The notes: generated from the sequence alone by a model not told the origin. A stretch of 64,000 nt of DNA from Modestobacter excelsi (GCF_005930495.1 NZ_SJEX01000014.1:1-64000); one strand, 5' to 3'; positions 9,066 through 17,224 are shown, numbered from the stretch's first letter. Numbers and translations are program-made.

Positions 9066-9611
9066 GCCGCTCAGGCCCTGCTGCAGGGACCCGCCGCGAG
9101 CCTGCGGGTGGTGGGGGGCAGCAGGGTCCTTCGTCACCGGCGGCAGGGTGGACCACGGGAAGTCGATCCACGCGTCGGTCCTCTTCCACGTGTAGTCGCA
9201 GCGCACCAGCGAGCGCGGCTTCTCGTAGACGACGGCGGTGCGCACCTCGGTGACGTGACCGGCGCAGAAGTCCTTGACCAGCTCGAGGGTCCTGCCGGTG
9301 TCGGCGACGTCGTCGGCGATGAGCACCGTGGTGCCGCGCAGGTCGACGACGTCGAGGGTCGGCGGCAGGACCACCGGCAGCTCCAGCCGCTCGTCGATGC
9401 CGGTGTAGAACTCGACGTTCATCACGAAGAGGTTCTTCACGTCCAGCGCGTAGCCCAGCGCCCCGCCGAGGAACAGCCCGCCGCGGGCGATGGACAGGAT
9501 GATGTCGGGCTCGAAGCCGCTGTCGGCGACCTGCTGCGCGAGTTCCCGGGCAGCCCGCCCGAAGTCGGAGTAGCTCAGGGTCTCGCGGTCGGCCTCGGCA
9601 GCTGCGCTCAC
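9054..9611 (-). CDS. Phosphoribosyltransferase domain protein
   Basis: The 185-residue product carries the PRPP-binding signature VLIADDVADTGRT and the upstream IARGGLFLGGAL loop, as in xanthine/hypoxanthine phosphoribosyltransferase-like proteins of actinobacteria. The GTG at 9611 overlaps the rhodopsin stop codon as GTGA, so the two genes are translationally coupled. The domain should end near residue 155 (WSTLPPV); the last 25 or so residues (TKDPAAPHHPQ and on) are encoded by a stem-loop repeat element and look like accidental read-through. Salvage of a purine base is the family role, but the substrate is not shown by the sequence. Confidence 0.88.
   Translation of the reverse strand: MSAAAEADRETLSYSDFGRAARELAQQVADSGFEPDIILSIARGGLFLGGALGYALDVKNLFVMNVEFYTGIDERLELPVVLPPTLDVVDLRGTTVLIADDVADTGRTLELVKDFCAGHVTEVRTAVVYEKPRSLVRCDYTWKRTDAWIDFPWSTLPPVTKDPAAPHHPQARGGSLQQGLSGSGH
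9071..9131. repeat. Stem-loop intergenic element, copy 2 (inside the 3' end of the phosphoribosyltransferase gene)
   Basis: Read on the minus strand it begins GACGAAGGACCC, as does the copy at 63691. Its outer arms are CCCTGCTG and CAGCAGGG instead of CCCCGTCC and GGACGGGG, so both arms changed together. The core is CCGCAGGCTCGCGG. Compensatory changes support a selected hairpin. Confidence 0.6.
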
Positions 9612-10498
9612 CGGTGGATCGTCGCAGCCGGCGCGACGGCCGGCAGCACGGCGTCGCTCTTGTGCACGTCGCTCACCCAGACCGGCTCCGGATGGGTCTC
9701 GCGGCCCGCCATGACGTCCTCGGCGGTGCGCAGCTTCGCGACCTTGTGCACCAGCACCCCGAAGCCGACCTTGGCCAGCACGTCGGCCGCCGAGTAGGCC
9801 AGCTGCATGGTCGTCAGCCAGGTCGAGGTCACGTCGGCGAACACCGGTACGGCGTAGACCAGCGGGTACACGCCGAAGGTGGCCAGCAGCACGATGGCGG
9901 CGTTGCGCAGGCTGACCGCGGCCTCCGCGCCCATGGTCGGCAACGACTCCTGGACCGCCCTCACCAGCGCGAGGTACAGGTAGGCGAAGAAGACCGTGCT
10001 GATCAGCCCCCAGGTGACCAGTGCCGTGGTGCTGCGGCCGGAGTCCAGCACCTGGGAGCCGAGGTACCCGGTGAGGATCATCAGGAAGGCCGCGGTCATC
10101 GTGCTGGCCCGCAGCGCCCGGGCCCGCGCCCCGGCGATCGAGCACACCGCGAGCAGCTCGACGGTCAGCAGCGGCACGGTGACCGACCAGTCGATGTAGC
10201 GCGGCGACAACGACAGCCGTGCCTCCTCGTTGGGCACGTAGACGTCGCCGGCCAGGTCGAAGCCGCTGCCCCAACGGACGAACAGGACGGCGTAGGACAG
10301 CGTGGCCACCGCCCCGATGCACAGCCCGGCGTAGGCAGAGGGGCGGTAGCGGGCCCCCAGCTCCTCGCGGCTGGTCCAGGTGTAGAGGGTGTAGGCCAGC
10401 AGGGCGAACCCGGCCGCCACCAGAGCGAACTCGACGAGGTCGTACTCGCCCAGCGTCATGGTCTGCAGCTCGGGCGTCGGGGTGTCGGCCAGCTCCAC
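9608..10498 (-). CDS. Microbial rhodopsin, predicted outward proton pump
   Basis: The 296-residue protein has seven hydrophobic helices. Helix C reads RYIDWSVTVPLLTVE with Asp103 (Schiff-base counterion), Thr107 and Glu114 (proton donor), the DTE set of proton pumps. Helix G has Asp239 and the retinal lysine Lys243 with the correct spacing of four. Leu111 sits at the tuning site that is Leu in green-absorbing proteorhodopsins. The usual helix-F tryptophan (Trp182 of bacteriorhodopsin) aligns with Phe208, and the histidine partner of the counterion in proteorhodopsins is not seen. The GTG start has GGAGAGACC just before it. It is coupled to a phosphoribosyltransferase gene; no retinal-forming dioxygenase is nearby. 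Confidence 0.93.
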   Translation of the reverse strand: MELADTPTPELQTMTLGEYDLVEFALVAAGFALLAYTLYTWTSREELGARYRPSAYAGLCIGAVATLSYAVLFVRWGSGFDLAGDVYVPNEEARLSLSPRYIDWSVTVPLLTVELLAVCSIAGARARALRASTMTAAFLMILTGYLGSQVLDSGRSTTALVTWGLISTVFFAYLYLALVRAVQESLPTMGAEAAVSLRNAAIVLLATFGVYPLVYAVPVFADVTSTWLTTMQLAYSAADVLAKVGFGVLVHKVAKLRTAEDVMAGRETHPEPVWVSDVHKSDAVLPAVAPAATIHR

Positions 10499-10559
10499 GG
10501 TCTCTCCGGGGGTCGGGGTGCGGCCGGGCTCAGCCGATCGCCCTCTACCCCGCCACCGG

Positions 10560-11465
10560 TCAGCAGAACCCGGGCGTGCCCAGCCAGGCGGCGGGGGCGG
10601 CCGGGACGTCGTCCCGCAGGACCGCCCCCTCGATCAGCCCGTACGGCCGGTCGTCGGCGTGGTAGACCACCGCGCCCGGCCCGTCGAGGACGTTGTCCAG
10701 CCCGAAGGCGGACAGGTCCTGCAGGAAGTGGTGCTTGTTCGGCATCGAGAACCGGACCTCGGCGACGTCGCCGTGCTGCTCGAGCACCGCCTCCCCCATC
10801 GCGTACAGCGTCTGCTGCAGGGCGAGGGAGTGGGTGCCGGCGAAGGTCTCCAGCAGCGTCGTCCGGACGGCGTCGTGGGTGGCGTTCCAGTCCAGGTCGG
10901 TGCCGGTGTACCGCCAGCGGGCGGTCACGGCGGTGGCCAGGATCCGGTCGGTCGTCTCCGGGAGCGTCGTGTACCGGTCGCGCGGGAAGCCCCAGAACTC
11001 CGACCCGGTCGTCTTGAGGACGACGAGGTCGGTCAGCCCGGCCAGGACGTGCACGTCCCCGCCGTCGACCGTCACCACCGCCGTCCGCACCTCCCCGCCG
11101 GCCCGCCGGAAGGCGTGGTCGTGCGGCACACCGCCGACGGCGATCCGGTCCCAGCCGTAGGACTCGATCGCCACCCGCGCGCCGCTGACCCACTCGTAGG
11201 AGCCGGCGAGGTGCCGGGCCAACCGCAGGCCGAACTCCTCCGGTGAGCCGATGCCGTCGCGGGCGAAGGCGAAGACGGTGTTCTTCTGCGCGTCGGTGGT
11301 CAGCACGTGCCCGTTGTCGCCGGCGGTGTGCGCGGCCGCGAAGTCACCGCGCAGGGCGGAGCTGACGTTGAGGTCGACCAACGAGTGGCGGGGGGTCGAG
11401 CGGTCGACCGCGACGACGCGGACCTCCGCCTTCCCGTACTGGTTGGGCCCGAGGACGATCGCCAT
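10560..11465 (-). CDS. pucL: Urate oxidase
   Basis: The 301-residue cofactor-free urate oxidase converts urate to 5-hydroxyisourate. The catalytic Lys (YGKAEVR, residue 12), Thr region (TTDAQKNTVF) and His (PNKHHFLQDL) are present, and the length is normal. It lies 60 bases downstream of uraH on the same strand, so the three urate genes form one operon in the order uraD-uraH-pucL. The product would be handled directly by the two upstream enzymes to give (S)-allantoin. Confidence 0.97.
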   Translation of the reverse strand: MAIVLGPNQYGKAEVRVVAVDRSTPRHSLVDLNVSSALRGDFAAAHTAGDNGHVLTTDAQKNTVFAFARDGIGSPEEFGLRLARHLAGSYEWVSGARVAIESYGWDRIAVGGVPHDHAFRRAGGEVRTAVVTVDGGDVHVLAGLTDLVVLKTTGSEFWGFPRDRYTTLPETTDRILATAVTARWRYTGTDLDWNATHDAVRTTLLETFAGTHSLALQQTLYAMGEAVLEQHGDVAEVRFSMPNKHHFLQDLSAFGLDNVLDGPGAVVYHADDRPYGLIEGAVLRDDVPAAPAAWLGTPGFC

Positions 11466-11525
11466 GCGCGCACTCTCTCCGCTCGACGTTGCTGCGAGGT
11501 TTCCCGTGGAACCGAGCTGACCCCG

Positions 11526-11843
11526 CTAGCTCCCGCGGTAGGTCGAGTAGCTGAACGGGGAGAGCAGCAGGGGCACGTGGTGGTGCTCGGTGGGCTCCCG
11601 GACGGCGAAGGTCAGCACCACCTCCGGCCAGAACGTCTCCCGGCCCTGCGCCTCCGACCACGCGCCGGTGGCGAACACGAGCCGGTGCGGGCCGGCGGCG
11701 GTCGCGTCCTCGGTCAGCCGGCACCGCCCGTCGGCGTCGGTCGTGCCGCTGGCGACCACGCCGTCGGCGTCCAGGAGCTGGACCGTGATCCCCGCAGCGG
11801 GGCGGCCGAGGACGGCGTCCAGCACGTGCGTCGACACGCTCAT
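11526..11843 (-). CDS. uraH: 5-hydroxyisourate hydrolase
   Basis: This 105-residue transthyretin-like protein has the N-terminal signature STHVLD and the C-terminal YRGS tetrapeptide that defines hydroxyisourate hydrolases. It hydrolyses 5-hydroxyisourate to OHCU as the second step of urate breakdown. Its ATG overlaps the uraD stop codon as ATGA, so the two proteins are made together. Confidence 0.97.
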   Translation of the reverse strand: MSVSTHVLDAVLGRPAAGITVQLLDADGVVASGTTDADGRCRLTEDATAAGPHRLVFATGAWSEAQGRETFWPEVVLTFAVREPTEHHHVPLLLSPFSYSTYRGS

Positions 11844-12367
11844 GGCGCCCCGTTCTCCATCAGCCGGCGCACCCGCAGCGCGGTGATCTCGGCCAGCTGC
11901 TGTGTCACCTCGGCCCGCTCGACCTCCACGTCGTTGTCCAGCCGGCGGTGCAGCTCGGCCAGCATCTCCTCCGCCGACCGGCCCGCGGCGCGGATCAGGA
12001 ACACGTGGTGGAAGCGCTGCTCGTACGCCCGGTTGCCGGCCAGCACGGCGGCCTTCAGCTCGACGTCGGCGGCGGTCATCCCGTTCTGCTCCCGCCGCGA
12101 CGACCGGGCCTCGGGGCTGGATCCGGTGACCCGGTCACCGATCCGTGGGTGGGCGGTCAGCGCGATCGCGACCTCCTCCCACGGCAGCCCTCGGCTGACC
12201 TGCTCCACCCGCCGCACCAGGGTGTCGACGTCCGGGTACGGCCGGCCGACCGCCACCTCGGTCGCGAACCGTGGCGCGGCGTTGATCGCCTGCAGCACGT
12301 CCTCGACCTGCTCGACCGGTTCGGAGTTGAAGCGCGTGAGGGCAGCGGGGACGGCGGGCTCGGCCAC
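11840..12367 (-). CDS. uraD: OHCU decarboxylase
   Basis: The 175-residue protein has the family motif HPRIGDR with the catalytic His, and FHHVFLIRAAGRS near the C-terminal third. It decarboxylates 2-oxo-4-hydroxy-4-carboxy-5-ureidoimidazoline to (S)-allantoin. It starts with GTG and is the first gene of the uraD-uraH-pucL operon. The promoter must lie in the 51-base gap shared with the divergent DUF6986 gene. Confidence 0.96.
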   Translation of the reverse strand: MAEPAVPAALTRFNSEPVEQVEDVLQAINAAPRFATEVAVGRPYPDVDTLVRRVEQVSRGLPWEEVAIALTAHPRIGDRVTGSSPEARSSRREQNGMTAADVELKAAVLAGNRAYEQRFHHVFLIRAAGRSAEEMLAELHRRLDNDVEVERAEVTQQLAEITALRVRRLMENGAP

Positions 12368-12418
12368 GTGGGAGAGGATGCCAGCTCGCGACCCCGGTCA
12401 GGAGACAACGGAGGCACG

Positions 12419-13660
12419 GTGATCCCCGAGCACGTCCTCGCCGCACTCGACCAGCAGCTGGCGCCCGTGGACGCCGCCCGGCTGGCCGCCTACCCGGGCG
12501 AGTCCCCGGCCCGGCAGCCGGTGCACACCTGCTACGTCCCGGCCGACGCCGTCGTCCCCGGGCTGGTGTCCGCCTGGGGTGCGACCGCGCTCGCCGCGCT
12601 CGACGAGCACGGCCTGCCCGACCTCGACCTGGACCCCGGCCTGGTCGCCGAGGTGCTGCCCCGGGTGCGCCGCAAGCTGGCCGCCGAGCCCGTCGAGGAC
12701 CTGCGGGTCGACGCCGAGGACGGCTACCGGGGACCCCCGGAGGCCGAGGACGACGACGTCCGGGCCGCCGCCGCCGTCCTGGCCGCCGAGGCGACGCTGT
12801 CGCCGTTCCTGGGGATCCGGGCCAAGTCCCTGGAGGAGCCCACCCGTCGGCGCGGCGTCCGCAGCCTGGACCTGTTCCTGACCGGGCTGGCCGCGGCCGG
12901 CCGGGAGCGGGCCGTCGTCACCCTGCCCAAGGTCACCGCCGTCGAGCAGGTCACCGCGTTCCTGCCGGTCCTCGACGCGCTGCAGCGGACCAGCGGGCTC
13001 GCGCTGGACCTGGAGCTGCAGGTGGAGACGCCGCAGGCGGTGCTGGGCGCGGACGGGACGGCGACGCTGGCCCGGATGCTGCACGCCGGGCAGGGCCGGG
13101 TCACCGGCCTGCACTACGGCACCTACGACTACAGCGCCTCGCTGGGCATCGCCGCGGCCCACCAGGCCTCCGACCACCCCGCGGCCGACGCCGCGAAGCA
13201 GGCCATGCAGGTGGCCGTCGCCGGAACGGGCGCGCGCGCCGTCGACGGGTCGACCAACGTGCTCCCGGTGGGGTCGACGGCGGCGGTGCACGCCGCCTGG
13301 CGGGTGCACGCCGGTCTGGTCCGCCGGGCCCTCGAGCGGGGCTTCTACCAGGGCTGGGACCTGCATCCCGCCCAGCTGGTCACCCGGTACGTGGCCACCT
13401 ACGCCTTCTTCCGGTCCGCGCTGCCGGCCGCGGCCGCCCGGCTGACCGCGTACGTGAGCCGGGTCGAGGGGGGCGTGCTCGACGAACCGGCCACCGCGCG
13501 GGCGCTGGCCACCGTGGTGCTGCGCGGGCTGGACTGCGGCGCCCTCGACGTCGCCGAGGTCGAGTCGGCGACCGGCCTGGACCGGGCCGCCCTGGACGGC
13601 CTGGCCGGCCGGCGGCGCTGCGCCGGGCACGGCGACACGCCGACGCGGGTCTTCACGTAG
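12419..13660 (+). CDS. DUF6986 family protein (HpcH/HpaI aldolase-like)
   Basis: The product has 413 residues. The GTG at 12419 follows GGAGG. Segments such as DAEDGYRG, FLGIRAKSLEE, VVTLPKV and LELQVETPQAVLG fit a TIM-barrel of the citrate lyase beta/malate synthase-like superfamily, with acidic metal-binding residues. The family is mostly actinobacterial and has no assigned reaction. Its divergent position 51 bases from the urate operon suggests a linked job in purine or glyoxylate metabolism, for example use of glyoxylate released from allantoin (inference). Confidence 0.85.
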   Translation: MIPEHVLAALDQQLAPVDAARLAAYPGESPARQPVHTCYVPADAVVPGLVSAWGATALAALDEHGLPDLDLDPGLVAEVLPRVRRKLAAEPVEDLRVDAEDGYRGPPEAEDDDVRAAAAVLAAEATLSPFLGIRAKSLEEPTRRRGVRSLDLFLTGLAAAGRERAVVTLPKVTAVEQVTAFLPVLDALQRTSGLALDLELQVETPQAVLGADGTATLARMLHAGQGRVTGLHYGTYDYSASLGIAAAHQASDHPAADAAKQAMQVAVAGTGARAVDGSTNVLPVGSTAAVHAAWRVHAGLVRRALERGFYQGWDLHPAQLVTRYVATYAFFRSALPAAAARLTAYVSRVEGGVLDEPATARALATVVLRGLDCGALDVAEVESATGLDRAALDGLAGRRRCAGHGDTPTRVFT

Positions 13661-13810
13661 CGTGAACCTCGAGGCAAACGCGCAGGCCGACAGCGCGTCC
13701 GGACCCGGTGCCCGGCCGCTGCGGGGGTCGGTTGCGGTCCGCACGGGGCCGGTGATCGAGAATGCGACGGGTCGTCGAGGTCCCCGTGTCCCGGGAGAGG
13801 AGTGCTGCCA

Positions 13811-14752
13811 GTGACCGCCAGCCCGGTCGTCCCCACCGGGGTCCCCGAGCACGAGCTCCTCGTCGTCGACTCGGACGAGGAGCTGCGCAGCGCCGCCGCG
13901 GCCTTCCTCGGCGAGGGCCGGGCCGGCGGTGACCTGATGCGCGCCTCGCTCCCCGGCTGGCTGGTCGACGAGCTCGCGCCCACGCTGCCCGAGGTCACCT
14001 TCACCGCCGCGGAACGGGCGGTGTGGCGGCGGGAACCGGACCTCATCGGGTCGATCCGCACGGTCGCCACCGAGTGCGCGCCGCGCCGCTACCGGCTGCT
14101 GAGCCTGGTCACCGCCCCAGGAGGCCGTGCCTGGGACGAGCGCCGCCGCTGCGAGGCGATCACCAACCTGGCCTACGGGGGGCAGGCGGTCTCCATCCTC
14201 TGCCTGTACGACCGCCGGACGGCGCCGGAGGCGGCGCTGGCCGCCGCGGCCGCGACCCATCCGCACCTGCGCACCGGGCGGCACGGCCGCCAGGTCAACC
14301 CCCGGTACCGGGACCCCCGCGCGTACCTCGACGGGCTGGACGTCCCCGAGGAGCCCGTCCAGCGGACCGCGCCGGTGCTCGCGGTCGACGCCGCGCCGTC
14401 CCTGCCGCAGCTGCGGCACCAGCTCCGTGCCGCCCTCCGCGGCCGGGCGGGGGACCGGGACACCGAGGAGGACTTCCACCTGGCGGTCAGCGAGATCGCG
14501 GCGAACGCGTTCCGGCACGGCTCCCCGCCGGTGTCCGCCCGGCTGTGGGCCGTCCCGGACCGGCTGGTCTGCACGATCACCGATGCGGGCACGAGCTACC
14601 GCGACGCCACGGCCGGGTACCAGCCGGCCCACGGGGACGACCTCTCCCGCGGCGGCATGGGCCTCTGGCTCGCCCGCAAGCTGTGCGACCACGTCGACCT
14701 CGTCCGCGGGCCCGCGGGGTTGACCGTCCGGCTGGTCACCGCGCTCCGCTGA
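13811..14752 (+). CDS. MEDS domain plus HATPase anti-sigma regulatory protein
   Basis: The 313-residue protein has a MEDS-type sensory domain at about 10-165 (ELLVVDSDEEL, then YGGQAVSILCLYDRR) and a GHKL ATPase domain at about 190-310 with the N-box SEIAANAFRHG and the G-box GGMGLWLA. No histidine phosphoacceptor domain lies between them, so it is an RsbW-like serine kinase/anti-sigma factor rather than a sensor histidine kinase. The start at 13811 is placed by GAGAGGAG; a GTG nine bases upstream is the alternative. STAS (16829) and SpoIIE (58370, 60175) genes elsewhere in the window could be partners. Confidence 0.85.
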   Translation: MTASPVVPTGVPEHELLVVDSDEELRSAAAAFLGEGRAGGDLMRASLPGWLVDELAPTLPEVTFTAAERAVWRREPDLIGSIRTVATECAPRRYRLLSLVTAPGGRAWDERRRCEAITNLAYGGQAVSILCLYDRRTAPEAALAAAAATHPHLRTGRHGRQVNPRYRDPRAYLDGLDVPEEPVQRTAPVLAVDAAPSLPQLRHQLRAALRGRAGDRDTEEDFHLAVSEIAANAFRHGSPPVSARLWAVPDRLVCTITDAGTSYRDATAGYQPAHGDDLSRGGMGLWLARKLCDHVDLVRGPAGLTVRLVTALR

Positions 14753-14759
14753 GCCGGGC

Positions 14760-15311
14760 TCAGCCGAGCTGCCGGACCACCCGGGCCGGGTTGCCGACGG
14801 CGAGGACGCCGGCGGGCAGGTCCTTGGTCACGACCGCGCCGGCCCCCACGACGGTGCCCGCGCCGATCGTCACGCCGGGCAGCACGATCACGCCGCCGCC
14901 CAGCCAGACGTCGTCGGCGAGGGTGATCGGCGCCGAGCCCTCCCAGCCCTCGCGGCGGCGGCCGACGTCCAGCGGGTGGGTGGCGGTGAGGAACTGGCAG
15001 TTCGGGCCGATCTGCACGAAGTCCCCCACGGTGATCCGGCCGACGTCGAGGAAGACCGCGCCCCAGTTGACGAAGACGTTGGCGCCGACTGTGACGTTGT
15101 AGCCGTAGTCGCAGCGCAGCTCGGGGCGGATCGTGGTGTTGACCCCGACCGAGCCGAACAGCTCGGTGAGCAGCTCCCTGCGGCGGTCGTGCTCCGGCTC
15201 GGCGTTGTACCGGGCGGTCAGCTCGGCCGCCCGGCGGCCGTCGGCGCGCAGGTCGGGGTCGTTGGCCTTGTACTCCTGGCCGGCCAGCATCCGGTCCTTC
15301 ATCTCGCCCAT
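14760..15311 (-). CDS. Maltose/galactoside-type sugar O-acetyltransferase
   Basis: The 183-residue protein starts with the Mac domain (MLAGQEYKANDPDL) followed by a left-handed parallel beta-helix of hexapeptide repeats (ITVGDFVQIG, VTIGAGTVVGAGAVV). The catalytic His lies in TATHPLD. It transfers acetyl from acetyl-CoA to a sugar hydroxyl. The length is normal for the Maa/LacA/NodL group. It is convergent with the MEDS gene at seven bases distance. Confidence 0.93.
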   Translation of the reverse strand: MGEMKDRMLAGQEYKANDPDLRADGRRAAELTARYNAEPEHDRRRELLTELFGSVGVNTTIRPELRCDYGYNVTVGANVFVNWGAVFLDVGRITVGDFVQIGPNCQFLTATHPLDVGRRREGWEGSAPITLADDVWLGGGVIVLPGVTIGAGTVVGAGAVVTKDLPAGVLAVGNPARVVRQLG

Positions 15312-15336
15312 CCCGGCACGGTAGCGGCCGCCGGAT

Positions 15337-15354
15337 GTACCTCAGCCCTAAGGT
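15337..15354. promoter_or_regulatory. Operator-like site shared with hyuA and fdrA, site 1
   Basis: GTACCTCAGCCCTAAGGT lies directly before the NmrA-like ATG at 15356. Its reverse complement differs at only two of 18 positions from the site before hyuA (22609-22626). It is an imperfect palindrome with ACCTCAG and CTAAGGT arms, a format bound by MarR-type dimers; a MarR gene is the second gene of this operon. Confidence 0.5.
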
Positions 15355-15355
15355 G

Positions 15356-16225
15356 ATGGCTGTGATCGTGGTGACCGCGGCGGGCGGGTCCACCGGGACG
15401 GCGGTGGTGCGGGCGCTGCGCGCCCGTGGCCGGTCGGTGCGCGCGGTGGTCGGCCGGCGCGGTCCGCGACCGGAGCTCACCGCGCTCGGCGCGGACGTCG
15501 TCGTCGCCGAGCTGGGCCGGCCGATGACCTGGTCGGGCGTCCTCGCGGGGGCCGAGGCGCTGTACCTGATCTGGCCGAACTTCGACCCCGACGAGGCCGA
15601 CGGCGCACCGGCGCTGTTCGCCCAGGCCCGCCGGGCCGGGCTCCCGCGGTTGGTCTACCACTCGGTGCTGCGCCCCCAGCTGCGGGTCATGCCGCACCAC
15701 GCGGCCAAGGACCGCGCTGAGGAGGCGCTGGACGCCAGCGGCCTGCGGTCCTGGCGGGTGCTGCAGCCGTGCGCCTACGCCGACAACCTCGACGGCCAGC
15801 TCGCGGCGGTGCGGGACGGCGGGGTGCTGCGGAGCCCCTGGGGCCTGCGGACGGCGCAGTCGCTCGTCGACCTGCGGGACGTCGCCGAGGCCGCGGCGGT
15901 GCTGCTGACCGAGGACGGGCTGGACGGCGGCACGTTCGAGGCCGCCGGCCCCGAGGCGCTGACCGCTCCCCGGATCGCCCAGCTGGTCGGCGAGCGGCTC
16001 GGGCGTGCGGTGCGGGCCGAGGACGTCGTCCCGAGCGGGGAGGTGCCCACCTCCTACGCCGCCCGCTGCCGCCGGACGATGTTCGACCACTACCGGGCGC
16101 ACGGGTTCACCGGCAGCCCCCGGGTGCTCACCGACCTGCTCGGCCGCACTCCGCGGAGCTACGCCGAGCACCTGGCCGACCTGGACCTCGGCGAGCCCGG
16201 CCACCGCGATCGGATGCCGGCGTGA
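15356..16225 (+). CDS. NmrA-like NAD(P)-binding protein
   Basis: The 289-residue protein starts with a Rossmann motif VTAAGGSTGTAVVRAL, a GxxGxxG variant of the NmrA/atypical SDR type. There is no catalytic Tyr-x3-Lys set. Such proteins act as quinone or other oxidoreductases, or as redox-sensing regulators. The ATG at 15356 is chosen over an upstream ATG at 15335 because it begins the Rossmann strand; AAGG lies just before it. It overlaps the downstream MarR gene as GTGA. The operator-like site abuts the start codon. Confidence 0.87.
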   Translation: MAVIVVTAAGGSTGTAVVRALRARGRSVRAVVGRRGPRPELTALGADVVVAELGRPMTWSGVLAGAEALYLIWPNFDPDEADGAPALFAQARRAGLPRLVYHSVLRPQLRVMPHHAAKDRAEEALDASGLRSWRVLQPCAYADNLDGQLAAVRDGGVLRSPWGLRTAQSLVDLRDVAEAAAVLLTEDGLDGGTFEAAGPEALTAPRIAQLVGERLGRAVRAEDVVPSGEVPTSYAARCRRTMFDHYRAHGFTGSPRVLTDLLGRTPRSYAEHLADLDLGEPGHRDRMPA

Positions 16226-16752
16226 GCGACCGGGCCGGCGGGGACGCGATGGACGAGATCCTCCAGCAGTGGGCGCGGGAGCGCCCGGACCTGGACTGCT
16301 CGCCGATGGGCGTCATCGGCCGGATCAGCCAGCTGCAGCGTGAGGTCTTCCTGGCCCAGCGGGCCACCTTCGCCCGGCACGGGCTGGACGCGCCGTCCTT
16401 CGACGTCCTCGCCGCGCTGCGCCGGGCGGGGGAGCCCTACCAGCTCACCCCGACCGCGCTGATGCGCACCGCGCTGGTCACCTCCGGGGCGATCACCCAG
16501 CGGCTGGACCGGCTGGAGGAGAAGGGGCTGATCACCCGGGGGCGCAGCGACGCCGACGGGCGGGCCGTCGTCGTCACGCTGACCGACGCCGGCCGGACGG
16601 CGCTGGACACGGCCCTGCCCGACCACCTCGAGACCGAGCGGGACATGCTCGCCGGCCTGACCGACGACGAGCGCGACCAGCTGGGAGCCCTGCTCCGCCG
16701 CTGGCTGGTGGCGCTCGGCCGGGTCCCCGGAAGCGTCCCCGACCCCTCCTGA
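16222..16752 (+). CDS. MarR family transcriptional regulator
   Basis: It has 176 residues from the coupled GTG at 16222; an ATG at 16249 (MDEILQQW) is the alternative. The winged-helix region reads PTALMRTALVTSGAITQRLDR with the wing LITRGRSDADGR, and long N- and C-terminal dimerisation helices flank it. It is coupled to the NmrA-like enzyme and probably represses its own operon through the site at 15337-15354. The same sequence before hyuA and between the molybdenum hydroxylase and fdrA makes it a candidate regulator of those operons too (inference). Confidence 0.92.
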   Translation: MSDRAGGDAMDEILQQWARERPDLDCSPMGVIGRISQLQREVFLAQRATFARHGLDAPSFDVLAALRRAGEPYQLTPTALMRTALVTSGAITQRLDRLEEKGLITRGRSDADGRAVVVTLTDAGRTALDTALPDHLETERDMLAGLTDDERDQLGALLRRWLVALGRVPGSVPDPS

Positions 16753-16757
16753 GAAAA

Positions 16758-16810
16758 CACCCCGTCCCCCTCACGCCTCGCAAGCTCGGCGCGAGCCTCT
16801 GGACGGGGCG
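16758..16810. terminator. Stem-loop intergenic element, copy 3 (after marR)
   Basis: Outer arms CCCCGTCC (16760-16767) and GGACGGGG (16801-16808) enclose CCTCGCAAGCTCGG. It lies between the convergent MarR and STAS genes and could terminate both. It matches the element at 37481-37534 (opposite orientation) across nearly its full length. Confidence 0.65.
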
Positions 16811-16828
16811 GGACTACGTCCCAGCAAC

Positions 16829-17224
16829 TTAGGAGTGCTCGCGGGGGCGGTGGGTGGCCTCGTGCACGTCCTCGGGGGCGTCCGGACGGCGGTCGATCAC
16901 GGTGAACCGGTGCCACAGGCCGCTCAGCTGCAGCGGGCGGGTGACGGAGTCGTCCCCGACGACCAGCGCCAGCTCGATGCCGCGCGGCTGGCACATCTTC
17001 TGCACCTGCACCAGCGTGGACAGCCCGGCGGAGTTCAGGAAGGTGACCCGACGGGTGTCCAGCTGGACCCGGCGGAGCTGGGGCGCGCCGAGCAGCAGGT
17101 CGGTCATCGCCCGCACCAACGGGCGGCGGGCCCCCTCGGTCAGCTCACCGGTCAGCGTGATCTCCGCTGCGTGCGCGTCCTGCGCGGTGACCTCGACGTC
17201 GACGCTGACTTCCGGTTCGTCCAT
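16829..17224 (-). CDS. STAS domain anti-sigma factor antagonist
   Basis: The 131-residue protein is a single STAS domain with the conserved VTFLNSAGLSTLV loop, where the first Ser after Asn is the likely phosphorylation site. The ATG at 17224 (MDEPEVSV) is preferred over an ATG 45 bases upstream because GGAAGGA lies before it. It would bind an RsbW-type kinase when unphosphorylated, releasing a sigma factor. The MEDS/HATPase protein at 13811 is a nearby candidate partner. Confidence 0.88.
   Translation of the reverse strand: MDEPEVSVDVEVTAQDAHAAEITLTGELTEGARRPLVRAMTDLLLGAPQLRRVQLDTRRVTFLNSAGLSTLVQVQKMCQPRGIELALVVGDDSVTRPLQLSGLWHRFTVIDRRPDAPEDVHEATHRPREHS

Noticed and set aside
13811-14752. 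Sensor histidine kinase
   Set aside because: There is an HATPase domain but no His-containing dimerisation helix, and the MEDS domain abuts it, so an anti-sigma type kinase fits better.
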